Below are positions 16,567-24,754 of a stretch of DNA of 64,000 nt, in pieces. The position numbers were made by a program, and so were the translations under genes. Below the pieces are notes generated by a model. The model ran no database searches, was not told the DNA's origin, and saw only the letters and a program-made list of their open reading frames with translations. Source of the stretch: Comamonadaceae bacterium (GTDB lineage: Bacteria > Pseudomonadota > Gammaproteobacteria > Burkholderiales > Burkholderiaceae_C); the NCBI GenBank assembly GCA_947442105.1, contig CANEVH010000004.1, forward strand, positions 29,957 through 93,956, read 5' to 3'. The stretch's first letter is position 1. Every line of letters begins with the position of its first letter.

Positions 16567-17904
16567 TCACACCCGAAAGTCCAGCACCGCACCGGGCAGG
16601 GCCTGTGCCTGCACGGCTGCCGGACCCTGCGGACGCGCGCCCGCATGCGCCTGAAAGCTGCGCATGCTCAGCCCGACCTCGCGCAGGCTGTGACGCAGCG
16701 CCTCGCACCCTTGTTGCGCAAGCGCGACGACGGAGTCTCGCAGTGCCCACATGGACAGGTCCAGCGCGGTCTCGCCGTGCAGATCGGCCTTGAGCCACAG
16801 CTCGCCATAGTCTGGGCTTTTGGAGTGGGCGCTCACGGTGTAGACCGGTTCTTGCCCCGCTTCCTGGGCCTGGCGCTCAAAACGCAATTCCACCGGCGCC
16901 TGGTTGAAAAAGGGCAGCACCACGGACCACGCCATGGCGCCGTTGCCCTGGGCTTGCACCGCACCCAGCTGCGCGGCGTCCAAGTCGCCCAAAGCGCGCT
17001 TGAGTTGCTGGACCTCGGGGCTGTCTTCGTCGCCTGCGTCTTGCAGGGCTTTGAGCAACTGGTGCAAAAGCTGCTTGGGGTCCAGCGGCGCGGGGCTGCG
17101 GATGCGGCCCATGCTGGTTTCCGAGCCCATGGCGCTCAATACCGCCAGCCGGATGGCTTCGGGCGTGAGCTGTTCGGCGTTCAGGCGCATCGCCTGCCAC
17201 TGCGTCTGTAACTGTGCTTGGTTTTGTACCTGCCCCGGTTGAAGGCTGGATGCAGCGGAGGCGGTGGGAGAACTTGATATTTTGGCTAGCACCGCGTCCA
17301 GGCCTTCGCCGGGTTCAAACAGGTGGCGCACATCGGGCATGCCCGGCGCGCGGTAGAGCAAGCTGCCCAGGCGGGAGAACACGCCGGCAAACCCGGCAAA
17401 GGGCGCGCCGGTCGCGGCGCTTGCGCCGCCCATGCCTGCGAGCGCAATCGCAGTAATCGCCGTGGTGGCGGGTGTGTGGGGTGTGGCGATGGCAGGCGCC
17501 GCCGCCTGCGCTGCGCTGGCCGGGCTGCGGGGCGAGATATCTGGCGCGTAAGGCGTGGCCACGGCAACCGTAGGCGCGGCTGAGGGGCTTGCCAAGGGAA
17601 AGGGCGCGCGCGCGCCAGGGCCTAGCAACTGCAAGCTGACGCTGCCGTCGGCGTGGGCCTGCACCTGGAAGCTCAATCGCTGTCCCACTTCCCAGCCATG
17701 GGCGCGCGGCACGCCGATCTGCCGGCCGCGCAACATCAGCGCCATTTGCTCGCCCTGGGGCTGCACGGTGGCCTGCACGATCTGCCCGTCCTTGAGGTCC
17801 AGCGCCCGTGCGGTCACCGCTTCTACCAGCGGAACCGAGGCCTGGCCCTGGAAAAACAGCGGGCTGGGCCGAAGCGGCGCCGTGCTTTCGGCAAGCGCAA
17901 TCAC
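16567..17904 (-). CDS. FliK-like hook-length control family protein (second copy)
   Basis: 445 residues, GTG start overlapping the preceding stop (GTGA). The N-terminal 90 residues are a small beta-rich domain (VQATVQPQGEQMALMLRGRQIG); the middle is a Pro/Ala-rich linker; the C-terminal 130 residues (AMAWSVVLPFFNQAPVELRFERQ ... GELWLKADLHGETALDLSMWALRD) resemble the Flg_hook/FliK C-terminal fold. It differs from the fliK at 38-40 kb. Pairing with the FlhX-like gene suggests a linked role in export specificity. Whether it measures the hook is not shown; the interrupted state of the other fliK makes this copy more interesting. Confidence 0.7.
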   Translation of the reverse strand: MIALAESTAPLRPSPLFFQGQASVPLVEAVTARALDLKDGQIVQATVQPQGEQMALMLRGRQIGVPRAHGWEVGQRLSFQVQAHADGSVSLQLLGPGARAPFPLASPSAAPTVAVATPYAPDISPRSPASAAQAAAPAIATPHTPATTAITAIALAGMGGASAATGAPFAGFAGVFSRLGSLLYRAPGMPDVRHLFEPGEGLDAVLAKISSSPTASAASSLQPGQVQNQAQLQTQWQAMRLNAEQLTPEAIRLAVLSAMGSETSMGRIRSPAPLDPKQLLHQLLKALQDAGDEDSPEVQQLKRALGDLDAAQLGAVQAQGNGAMAWSVVLPFFNQAPVELRFERQAQEAGQEPVYTVSAHSKSPDYGELWLKADLHGETALDLSMWALRDSVVALAQQGCEALRHSLREVGLSMRSFQAHAGARPQGPAAVQAQALPGAVLDFRV

Positions 17905-18428
17905 GGAAACTGCACCCAGCGTCTGCGCTCTTCGCTGCTGGACGGCGCCGATGGCGCAGGCGTGGTCGACGCCTCAGGCAAGGGCGCCGCGCTGCCCAGG
18001 TACTGGCGCCGCAGTGCGTCGTGGTCCGGCACCGTCAAGGGCATGGCTTTGCGCAGTGTGGGCACTTTGCCGGGCGCGATGGCCTGCGGGTTCTGGGCCA
18101 GGAAGGCCTGGCGCAGCAGTTCAATTTTCAGCGGACTCGCAGGCAGAGTGCGTGCAATCACCTGGTCCAGCGTTTCCGAAGGTTTGGGGAGGTAGGTGCG
18201 CGCCTGTGGAGCGGGCTCTGCCGGTGCCAGCGCGGCTGGATTGTTTGCGGGATTTTCCGCCGCGCTTGCTGGTGCAGACAGGCCTAGCAGCAGGCACATT
18301 AGCACGCCCGTTAGCAGTCCCCTGGCCAGCAACCAAGACCAACCGACAGGGCAAAGCGCGCGGCTGCACGGGCAAAACGGAGTGGTGCGCATGGGGCGGC
18401 TTGTAAGCAGTGGGGGCAAAAAGGCCAT
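17901..18428 (-). CDS. Secreted FimV-like (LysM-type) protein
   Basis: 175 residues. A signal peptide is seen (ARGLLTGVLMCLLLGLSAPASAAE, ending near residue 57 of this start; ATG at 18392 is an alternative). The mature part contains YLPKPSETLDQVIARTLPASPLKIELLRQAFLAQNPQAI followed by a hydrophilic tail; this pattern resembles the LysM-like N-terminal domain of FimV/HubP polar proteins, which binds peptidoglycan. It lacks the long acidic cytoplasmic part of true FimV. It is 4 nt after the FlgT-like gene and overlaps the FliK-like gene by 4 nt. A wall-binding or polar role is inference. Confidence 0.5.
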   Translation of the reverse strand: MAFLPPLLTSRPMRTTPFCPCSRALCPVGWSWLLARGLLTGVLMCLLLGLSAPASAAENPANNPAALAPAEPAPQARTYLPKPSETLDQVIARTLPASPLKIELLRQAFLAQNPQAIAPGKVPTLRKAMPLTVPDHDALRRQYLGSAAPLPEASTTPAPSAPSSSEERRRWVQFP

Positions 18429-18432
18429 GGGT

Positions 18433-19617
18433 CTAGCGCAAGGCCTTGGCCGACCAGGCAGTCCAGCGGGGCTTTACATGGTTTGGGTTGCCGGCAATGG
18501 CGCGCAGCTCCGCGTGGTAGGGGCCGACCGCCTGCACACGGGCCAGCACGGTATGGTCCACCACCCCGGGCTCCAGGGCGCGCTGCACCACGGTTTTGTC
18601 GTGCGCCACAACCCACTCGTCGCCCACCCGCACGCCAGCGGCGCTGCCCACATTGATGCGCACTTGCGCGCCTGCGGCCTGCACCACGTCGGCCACCACC
18701 GGCAGGCAGCCCAGGTGCTGCTGCAATTCGCGGGTCCACACGCGCACTTGCGCGGCGACTTGCTCCCGCGTGCTGGCGCTCAGGCTGGGCGGGCCCCAGT
18801 TGTTGTCTTCCGCCTGGAGGGGCAGGGTCGTGCTGGACTGCAGGGCAACCTGGGTTTGCGTGCTGCCCATCAAGTCCATGCGCAGCCGCACCAGCACGCC
18901 CTGTGGCTCGGCAGGCGCACTGGCTGGGGCCGCGCCTGCACCGTGGCTTTTGCTTGAGGTTTCCACCACCGACACCGCCGGGAGCGGGGCAGCCACCAGG
19001 TCGGTCTGGAACTGGAGTTGCCACGGAATGTTGTCCAGGCTCGAACCGAGCAAAGCCTGTTGGTAACTGGAGCGCAGGCTCTGGCCTGGGCGCGCGACCA
19101 GCCGCCAACGCGCGGGGGCGCCCGCGCCTTGCTGCAATTGCGCCAGCACGCTGGCTTGCAAGCTTGCCAGCAGCGGCGCGGTGTCGGCGTCCGCCTGGCC
19201 CGCATCGGCCCAGCTCCAGGCCAGCAGGTGCTGCAAAGCGCCATCGTGCGCCGCGCTGCACTGGGGTTGCTTGGCGGGCGCGCCCAGGCTGCCAGCGCGC
19301 TCGGCGCCCACCCACTGCAAGCGGGCCAAGGGGTCGCCCTGGGCATCGGCGTCGTAGCCCAATACCCGGACGCCGCGCACTTCCATACCAGCGCGAAAAG
19401 AACTGCTTTCCTGCAAAGCGCCGCTGGCATCAATCCACTGCGTGGCGGAAACCTGGGTCGGCCCCTCCAGCGCCGCTTGCACCAGGCCTTTGCGAATGGC
19501 CGCCAAGCGCTCGTCCGGGGACAGCGTGTCTGCGCCTACAGCGGCTGCGCTCACGCCCAGCAAGGCTGCTGCAATCCAAGCCCTGTACCCGGCGCGGGGT
19601 GCTGAAAAGCGCTGCAT
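18433..19617 (-). CDS. flgT: FlgT-like flagellar H-ring protein
   Basis: 394 residues with a signal peptide (about residues 1-29, AALLGVSAAAVGADT). Three regions fit Vibrio FlgT: an N-terminal domain (AAIRKGLVQAALEGPTQVSATQW ... MEVRGVRVLGYD), a middle domain (SLDNIPWQLQFQTD), and a C-terminal domain with VRINVGSAAGVRVGDEWVVAHD and VGPYHAELRAIAG. FlgT forms the H ring around the basal body with FlgO and FlgP and supports motor assembly. It is directly downstream of a FlgP-like lipoprotein in a sigma-54-driven operon. The call rests on pattern and context and needs a profile search. Confidence 0.6.
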   Translation of the reverse strand: MQRFSAPRAGYRAWIAAALLGVSAAAVGADTLSPDERLAAIRKGLVQAALEGPTQVSATQWIDASGALQESSSFRAGMEVRGVRVLGYDADAQGDPLARLQWVGAERAGSLGAPAKQPQCSAAHDGALQHLLAWSWADAGQADADTAPLLASLQASVLAQLQQGAGAPARWRLVARPGQSLRSSYQQALLGSSLDNIPWQLQFQTDLVAAPLPAVSVVETSSKSHGAGAAPASAPAEPQGVLVRLRMDLMGSTQTQVALQSSTTLPLQAEDNNWGPPSLSASTREQVAAQVRVWTRELQQHLGCLPVVADVVQAAGAQVRINVGSAAGVRVGDEWVVAHDKTVVQRALEPGVVDHTVLARVQAVGPYHAELRAIAGNPNHVKPRWTAWSAKALR

Positions 19618-19650
19618 GTTGTTTGGCGAAACGTGGTGAACCGGTGCTTG

Positions 19651-19682
19651 TCTGCGTATCTGTGTATCTGCGTATCTGCTTA
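19651..19682 (-). repeat. 8-bp tandem repeat in the flgP-flgT gap
   Basis: Four successive units: TCTGCGTA, TCTGTGTA, TCTGCGTA, TCTGCTTA. It covers the end of the 62-nt gap and the flgP stop codon, so copy-number change could alter the flgP C-terminus or the spacing to flgT. Confidence 0.8.
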
Positions 19683-20189
19683 TCGGCTTTTGGCCACCAG
19701 TTGGCCCAGGTAGAGCATGCGCAGGTCGTGCACCGTGGCTTTGTCCAGCGACAAGGTGGCTTCGTAGGTGTCGTCACCCGAGGGTGTGATGCTGACCAGG
19801 GTGGCGCCATAAATCACGCCCTCGACCCGGCTGCGGAAGGTGTCGTTTTGCACCACCATGTCGGCCACCGTGGCCGTGGCGTCCATGCGCAGGCCGTACA
19901 CCTGCTCGGTCAGTGCGCGGTAGGCGTCGAGCTTGGCCGCGCGTATGGCCAGCAGGCGCTGCTGGGCGGGCGTGCGGTGGTTTTGCACGCTGATGACGGC
20001 ATAGCCGGTGGCAGTCAGGGTGTCGCGCTTTTCAATGAGCGGCAGGTTGCCGATGGGAATCTCAACTGCGGCGGCGACGGTGTTTACTGGGGCGGCCTCA
20101 GGGTTGGCTGCGGAGGCGCCGGGCAGTGCTTGACAGGCGCTCAGCAGTGCTGCGGCCAGTGCCATGGTGCAAGAGAGAAGGGGGTGCAT
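19680..20189 (-). CDS. flgP: FlgP-like (LPP20 family) outer-membrane lipoprotein
   Basis: 169 residues from the ATG at 20189. A lipoprotein signal MHPLLSCTMALAAALLSAC puts the lipidated Cys at residue 19. The body has LTATGYAVISVQNHRTPAQQRLLAIRAAKLDAYRALTEQVYGLRMDATATVADMVVQNDTFRSRVEGVIYGA, the LPP20/FlgP pattern of a short domain with an AAKxDAYRxLxExVxG helix. In Vibrio, FlgP forms the outer-membrane H ring, and in Campylobacter it forms the basal disk. It is upstream of the FlgT-like gene; a FlgO homologue is not seen. Confidence 0.65.
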   Translation of the reverse strand: MHPLLSCTMALAAALLSACQALPGASAANPEAAPVNTVAAAVEIPIGNLPLIEKRDTLTATGYAVISVQNHRTPAQQRLLAIRAAKLDAYRALTEQVYGLRMDATATVADMVVQNDTFRSRVEGVIYGATLVSITPSGDDTYEATLSLDKATVHDLRMLYLGQLVAKSR

Positions 20190-20285
20190 AGCGTAGTCCT
20201 TAGAGGTAGTCCAAAGCAGTATCGGCACGGGTTGCCAAAGCTTGAGCGCGGCATTGCGTTGACGCCCCAGCCTCCGGGGTCGCTC

Positions 20286-22934
20286 TCAAGCGGCGCGGCT
20301 CAGAAGCGGCGCTACAGCGGTCTGCGGCAATGCAGTACGCACCATTGGCAGCGCCCGCACCTCGCCAGGCGCCTGGCCCGCAGCAGCTTGGTACCAGTGC
20401 AGGGCGAGCGCATAGTCTTGCGGAGTGCCTTGGCCATTGGCGTACATGGAGCCCAGGCTCAGTTGCGCCGCACCGTCGCCCAATTGCGCGGCCTGCTGGT
20501 AGCAGCGCAGGGCGGCAGCCGCGTCGGCGGCCACACCGTCGCCAAAAAAATACTGCCGGCCCAGCTGGTACCAGGCGGCGGCTTCGCCTAGCGCTGCAGC
20601 GCGCTCCAGCAGCGCAAAAGCCTGCTGCGGCTGGGCGGTGCAGCCCAGGCCTTGACTGCGCATGTGGGCGACTTGCAGCATGGCGGGGGCGTGGTCCAGC
20701 GCCATGGCGCGCTCCAAGTGGGCAAGGGCTTGCTCTGGCGAGCGCGGCAGGCAAACGCCGTGCAGGTGCACCTGTCCTAGGTTGAAGAGCGCCAGCGCAT
20801 CGCCCAGGTCGGCTGCGGCCTGCAAGTCCGAGAGGGCCAGCCGCGTGCGGTCGTCCAGGGCGCCGGTCACGCGGGTCTGGCCCTGCACCTGTTGCAGTGC
20901 GAACACCGCCAGATTGTTGAGCGCAGGTGCAACACCGGCTTTGGCCGCGCGCAAGTACCACTGGGTGGCCAAGCCAAGGTCGCTGGGCGTGCCCAGACCT
21001 TGGGCGTGCAACAGACCCAGGTTGAAGGCCGCGCTGGCGTCGCCCTGCTTGGCGGCGTGCTCGTAGGCCAGGCGCTGGCGCCCATAGTCGGGCGCGCTGT
21101 GCACGCCTTGGGCCTGCAACAGACGCAACTGGTGCTGCGCCGCCGGGTGGTCTTGCGCAGCAGCCATTTCCAGCCACAGCAGGGCGCCCAGTTCATCTGC
21201 CGCCACGCCGTCCCCGGCGCTCAGAAGCATGCCTGCGGCGTACTGCGCCAGGGCGTCGCCCTGTTCTGCGGCCTGTTGGTAGTACTGCAAGGCAAGGTCC
21301 ATGTCCTGCGCCACACCGTGGCCCAGCGCGTGCATCACACCCAGGTTGTGCTGCGCCCAGGCGTTGCCCAAGTCCGCGCTGGCCTGGTAATAGAAAAGCG
21401 CGCTGCGGTGGGGCAGGTCGGCGTCGTCGTGGGGCAACAGGCGCAGGGGCGGCCCGGCGCGCAGCAGCAGGTCTTGCATGCAGCCCAGGTTGAACAGTGC
21501 GTCGCTCATGCCGGCGTCTGCCGCGCTGTGCAGCCAGGCCAGGGCTTGGGCTGCGTGTGCGGTCGGGTCTTGTGCAGTATGTGAGCTCGGGTCTTGTCGG
21601 GAAGGGCCGCCCCAGTGGCTCGCCATGGCCGCGTTGAACTGTGCCAGCACATTGCCTTGTTGGGCCGCCAGCACAAAGCACTCCAGCGCACGGCCAGTGT
21701 CAGTCGGGCCGCCTTGGCCTTGCAGGTGCATCAGGCCCAGGTTGCACTGGGCCAGCGCGTCGCCTTGGTCGGCGGCCAGCTGGTACCACTGGCGTGCCAG
21801 TGCATAGTCCATCGTTACGCCGACACCGCCTTGGTACATCACGCCCAGATTGCATTGCGCCTGCGCGTGGCCTTGGTCGGCGGCGTGGTGGAACCACTGG
21901 CGAGCCTGTGCGCTGCTTGGTGCCACGCCCTGGCCTGCGCTGTACATGGCGCCTAGCTGAAACTGGGCGCTGGCCAGTCCCCGGTCGGCCGCCATGTGGT
22001 ACCACTGCAAGGCTTGCGCATAGTCTTGCGGCACACCAAAGCCGTTGGCGCTCAGGCTGCCCAGGTTGAACTGCGCCGGCGCATGGCCTAGCGCCGCCGC
22101 CGAACGGTAGTGGGCAATGGCCTGCTCAAAGTCCGCCGCCGCCCCATGCTCCTGGCTGTACCAGACGCCCAGATTGAAGTGGGCGTCGCCATGGCCTTGA
22201 TCGGCGGCCAGGCCAAAGTAATGCAGCGCGGCTTCCATATCGGTCGCCCCGCCCCGCCCCTGTGAGAGCAACAGGCCCAGGTTGTATTGGGCTGGCGCGT
22301 CGCCCTGTTCTGCGGCGAGCTGGTACCACTTGCGCGCCAGGGCGGCGTCGTACTCTGCGCTTTGCGGGTCGGCCAGCAGCAGTCCCAAATGGAACTGGGC
22401 GTAAGTGTGGCCCTGCGCCGCCGCCGATTCAAACCATTTGCGCGCGGTAGCCGCGTCTGCGGCCACGCCTTCCCCGTTGGCGTACATGCACGCCAGGTTG
22501 AACTGCGCAGTGGCGTGTCCTTGCACGGCGGCGCGCTCAAACCACACAGCAGCCTGCGCCTGGTCTTGCGCCACACCCTGGCCGTTGGCAAACATAAAGG
22601 CCAGATTGGTCTGCACATCGGGCAGGCCTTGCGCGGCGGCTTTTTCGTACCACTGCAGCGCCTGCGCATAGTCTTGCTCCACGCCTTGGCCGTTGGCGTA
22701 CATAAAACCCAGGTTGTACTGCGCAGCAGCGTAGTCTTGCGCGGCGGCCAGGCGGTACCACTTCAGGGCTTCGGCATAGTCAAGTGCTACGCCCTGGCCA
22801 TTGGCGTACATAAAGCCCAGGTTGTTTTGTGCCGCCGCGTAGTCCAGCGAGGCCAGGGGCCGCGAGATGCGCAGCGCGTTGACAAAGTCGCCCCGGCGGT
22901 AGGCGGCGTCGGCGTCGGCCAGCAAATGGTTCAC
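20286..22934 (-). CDS. Giant Sel1-repeat protein in the flagellar H-ring operon
   Basis: 882 residues from a GTG start. Almost the whole protein is about 22 Sel1-type repeats of about 36 residues (AQYNLGFMYANGQGVEQDYAQALQWYEKAAAQG type), best conserved at the N-terminus and more variable after residue 430. No signal peptide, membrane segment or catalytic domain is visible, so a cytoplasmic alpha/alpha scaffold is expected. It is 10 nt downstream of a small ORF behind a perfect sigma-54 promoter and 96 nt upstream of flgP. Co-expression with H-ring genes suggests a flagellar role, possibly in assembly or placement; this is inference. Sel1 proteins elsewhere (MotX, EnhC, HcpA) act as interaction scaffolds. 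Confidence 0.85.
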   Translation of the reverse strand: MNHLLADADAAYRRGDFVNALRISRPLASLDYAAAQNNLGFMYANGQGVALDYAEALKWYRLAAAQDYAAAQYNLGFMYANGQGVEQDYAQALQWYEKAAAQGLPDVQTNLAFMFANGQGVAQDQAQAAVWFERAAVQGHATAQFNLACMYANGEGVAADAATARKWFESAAAQGHTYAQFHLGLLLADPQSAEYDAALARKWYQLAAEQGDAPAQYNLGLLLSQGRGGATDMEAALHYFGLAADQGHGDAHFNLGVWYSQEHGAAADFEQAIAHYRSAAALGHAPAQFNLGSLSANGFGVPQDYAQALQWYHMAADRGLASAQFQLGAMYSAGQGVAPSSAQARQWFHHAADQGHAQAQCNLGVMYQGGVGVTMDYALARQWYQLAADQGDALAQCNLGLMHLQGQGGPTDTGRALECFVLAAQQGNVLAQFNAAMASHWGGPSRQDPSSHTAQDPTAHAAQALAWLHSAADAGMSDALFNLGCMQDLLLRAGPPLRLLPHDDADLPHRSALFYYQASADLGNAWAQHNLGVMHALGHGVAQDMDLALQYYQQAAEQGDALAQYAAGMLLSAGDGVAADELGALLWLEMAAAQDHPAAQHQLRLLQAQGVHSAPDYGRQRLAYEHAAKQGDASAAFNLGLLHAQGLGTPSDLGLATQWYLRAAKAGVAPALNNLAVFALQQVQGQTRVTGALDDRTRLALSDLQAAADLGDALALFNLGQVHLHGVCLPRSPEQALAHLERAMALDHAPAMLQVAHMRSQGLGCTAQPQQAFALLERAAALGEAAAWYQLGRQYFFGDGVAADAAAALRCYQQAAQLGDGAAQLSLGSMYANGQGTPQDYALALHWYQAAAGQAPGEVRALPMVRTALPQTAVAPLLSRAA

Positions 22935-22944
22935 AGCGCGTCGG

Positions 22945-23160
22945 TCACTGTTGCGGCTCTTGCAGCGGGCCTAGCGCGAGGTGGCGCACCGGGTGCGCCT
23001 GGTGTTCTACGGCATAGAGCTTTTGCCCATGCGGCACATGCGCCTGGTGCGAGACCATGGGCGTGGTGTGCGACAGCAGGGCGCGCAGCGGCGCGCGCTC
23101 GCCGTGGGCCGCAGCTTCGAGGTGCTGGGCGCTGCCTGTGCGGTGTTTGACGTCGTTCAT
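22945..23160 (-). CDS. Small uncharacterised ORF at the head of the Sel1/flgP/flgT operon
   Basis: 71 residues, His-rich (MNDVKHRTGSAQHLEAAAHG ... LLSHTTPMVSHQAHVPHG). I do not recognise a family. It has no signal or membrane segment. Support is positional: it is the first open frame after the sigma-54 promoter at 23244-23259 and ends 10 nt before the Sel1 gene. Against it, no Shine-Dalgarno is seen. Could be a leader region rather than a gene. Confidence 0.4.
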   Translation of the reverse strand: MNDVKHRTGSAQHLEAAAHGERAPLRALLSHTTPMVSHQAHVPHGQKLYAVEHQAHPVRHLALGPLQEPQQ

Positions 23161-23243
23161 TTTGGGGTCTTGGTGCTGTCGGGGCGGTAGGGACGTGTTA
23201 GAGCGGTCTGGTTTTTGACAATTTTCGCGGTATTTGCGCTTAA

Positions 23244-23259
23244 TGCAATCTATATGCCA
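23244..23259 (-). promoter_or_regulatory. Sigma-54 promoter of the Sel1-flgP-flgT-fimV-fliK2-flhX operon
   Basis: Minus-strand TGGCATATAGATTGCA is a full match to TGGCAY-N5-TTGCW. It lies in an AT-richer gap between the WDW-repeat gene and the small ORF. Predicted initiation is near 23232, about 70 nt before the small ORF. It places all genes down to 16233 under sigma-54 control. Confidence 0.78.
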
Positions 23260-23282
23260 ATTTTATTTGGCTCCGGACATTT

Positions 23283-23327
23283 GCCACGCTTGCGCCAGGG
23301 CTGCGCTGGCGCAGGTCTTAGCGTGGC
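23283..23327 (-). terminator. Stem-loop at the 3' end of the WDW-repeat gene
   Basis: Outer arms GCCACGC/GCGTGGC (23283-23289, 23321-23327) and inner arms TGCGCCAG/CTGGCGCA (23291-23298, 23306-23313) form a strong imperfect hairpin spanning the stop codon. No U-run follows, so it is only a possible terminator; its place just upstream of the next promoter supports such a role. Confidence 0.4.
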
Positions 23328-24754
23328 GCCAGGGTCGACAGCAGCCCGACCACTTCGGCGGCAGACAGGGTGCGCACCCCAAAGTCTTGGTGCTCTGCCA
23401 CCAGCGGCACAAACCAGCGCGCGGCAAAGGTGTTGAACAGGGCAGCATCCCAGGGCAGCTGCTTTTGGCTGCTCAGCGTGGCCCAGTTCCAGCGGGCTTC
23501 GAACGCGGCAATCCAGGCCGCGCTCCAGGGTAGATGGGGGTTGGCGCTCAGGCGCTCCCAGTCCCAGGGGTAGTGGGCGCAGTCCAGCAAATCGGTGCTC
23601 CAGGGCAGGTGTGCGCTGCTGCTTAAACCCGCCCAGTCCCAGGCGCTGGCAAATGGGTCGATCAGCGCCACGCTCCATGGCAAGCCAGGGTTCCAGCTCA
23701 GGCCGTCCCAATCCCACAGGTCTTGGTGGCGCTCTAGGAGGGTGGCCGACCAGGGCAGGGCGGGGTTGGCGCTGAGCGCGTCCCAGTCCCAGGCCGGTGC
23801 AGGCACGGCGTCCAGCAGGGCCTCGCTCCAGGCCAGGCCGGTGTTTTTGCTCAAGGCCCGGTAGTTCCAGCGCGCAGACCAGGCCTGCAGCAGGGCAGGG
23901 TCTAAGGGCATTTGCGGGTTGGCGCTCAGCGCCGTCCAGTCCCAATGGTCGGCATAGCGGGCAAGCAGTTCAGCGCTCCAGGGCCAGTGGAAGGCGCTGC
24001 TCAGCGCCTTCCAGTCCCAGCGCGCCAGGTGCGCGTCCAGCAGCGCGCTGCTATAGCGCAGGCTGGGGTTGCCACTGAGCCAGGACCAGTGCCAGTGCGC
24101 GGCAAATGCGTGCACCAGGCTGGCGTCCAGCGGCAGCGCGATATTGGCGCTCAGGCCGGTCCAGTCCCAGCGGTCGGCATAGGTCGCCAGCAGGGCGCCG
24201 GTCCATGGCAGGCCGGTGTTCCAGCTCAGGCCAGTCCAGTCCCAGCGGTGTGCGTTGGCGTGGATGAAGGCGGCGGTCCAGGGCAGCTCGGGGTTGCTGC
24301 TCAGCGCCGCCCAGTCCCAGCGGTAGGCGTTGGCCTCCAAGAGCGCGCTGCTCCAGGGCAGGGCGGCGTTGGCGCTGAGCGCGCGCCAGTTCCAGCGCGC
24401 AGCGTGGCGCTCCAGCAGCGGCGCACTCCAGGGCAGGCTGGGGTTTTTGCTTAAGGCGTCCCAGTCCCACGCCGCTTCGTGCGCGGCGATGAGTTCGGGG
24501 CTCCAAGCCAGTGCGCGGCTGGCGCTCAGCCGCTTCCAGTCCCACAGACCACCAAAGGCCTGCAGCTCTGCGGCGCTGAGCGGGTAATGGTTTTGCAAGC
24601 AGCACAAAAAAAGGCTGCGGTGTGCCTGAAAAAACGCCTGTGTCTGGCCCTCTTGAATGCATGCCAGCGCGCCGGCTGCGGCGTCCAGGCGCTGCTGGGT
24701 GGACACGCTGAGCGCTTGTTCCCTGGCCACCACCGGCAGCATGGGTGCACTCAC
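23318..24754 (-). CDS. WDW-repeat protein (15 tandem 25-residue repeats), unknown function
   Basis: 478 residues. After a helical N-terminal segment (1-70), residues 71-447 are 15 near-perfect 25-residue repeats with consensus W-D/N-W-x-x-L-S-x-N-x-x-L-P-W-S-x-x-L-L-x-x-x-x-x-R, for example WDWDALSKNPSLPWSAPLLE. The last unit ends WFVPLVAEHQDFG. No signal peptide or transmembrane segment. I know similar WDWxxLSxN repeats only loosely from large viruses and scattered bacteria, with no assigned function. An alpha-solenoid-like scaffold with two aromatic ladders is a reasonable inference. It overlaps the upstream J-domain gene by 4 nt (ATGA), so the two are translationally coupled. Confidence 0.85.
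   Translation of the reverse strand: MSAPMLPVVAREQALSVSTQQRLDAAAGALACIQEGQTQAFFQAHRSLFLCCLQNHYPLSAAELQAFGGLWDWKRLSASRALAWSPELIAAHEAAWDWDALSKNPSLPWSAPLLERHAARWNWRALSANAALPWSSALLEANAYRWDWAALSSNPELPWTAAFIHANAHRWDWTGLSWNTGLPWTGALLATYADRWDWTGLSANIALPLDASLVHAFAAHWHWSWLSGNPSLRYSSALLDAHLARWDWKALSSAFHWPWSAELLARYADHWDWTALSANPQMPLDPALLQAWSARWNYRALSKNTGLAWSEALLDAVPAPAWDWDALSANPALPWSATLLERHQDLWDWDGLSWNPGLPWSVALIDPFASAWDWAGLSSSAHLPWSTDLLDCAHYPWDWERLSANPHLPWSAAWIAAFEARWNWATLSSQKQLPWDAALFNTFAARWFVPLVAEHQDFGVRTLSAAEVVGLLSTLAPR
23414..24544 (-). repeat. 75-bp imperfect tandem repeat array (coding)
   Basis: Fifteen 75-bp units encoding the WDW repeats; most units contain TGGGACTGG...CTGAGC on the minus strand (CCAGTCCCA on plus). 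In-frame expansion or contraction by recombination is possible. Confidence 0.85.

Noticed and set aside
18903..20591. 562-codon plus-strand frame opposite flgT/flgP
   Set aside because: It crosses two opposite genes, is Arg/Pro-rich and has no domain pattern. An antisense shadow.
20286..22934. Regularly spaced DNA motifs suggesting a CRISPR array
   Set aside because: The period is about 108 bp, imperfect and in frame; it encodes Sel1 repeats. No CRISPR spacers or cas genes occur in the window.
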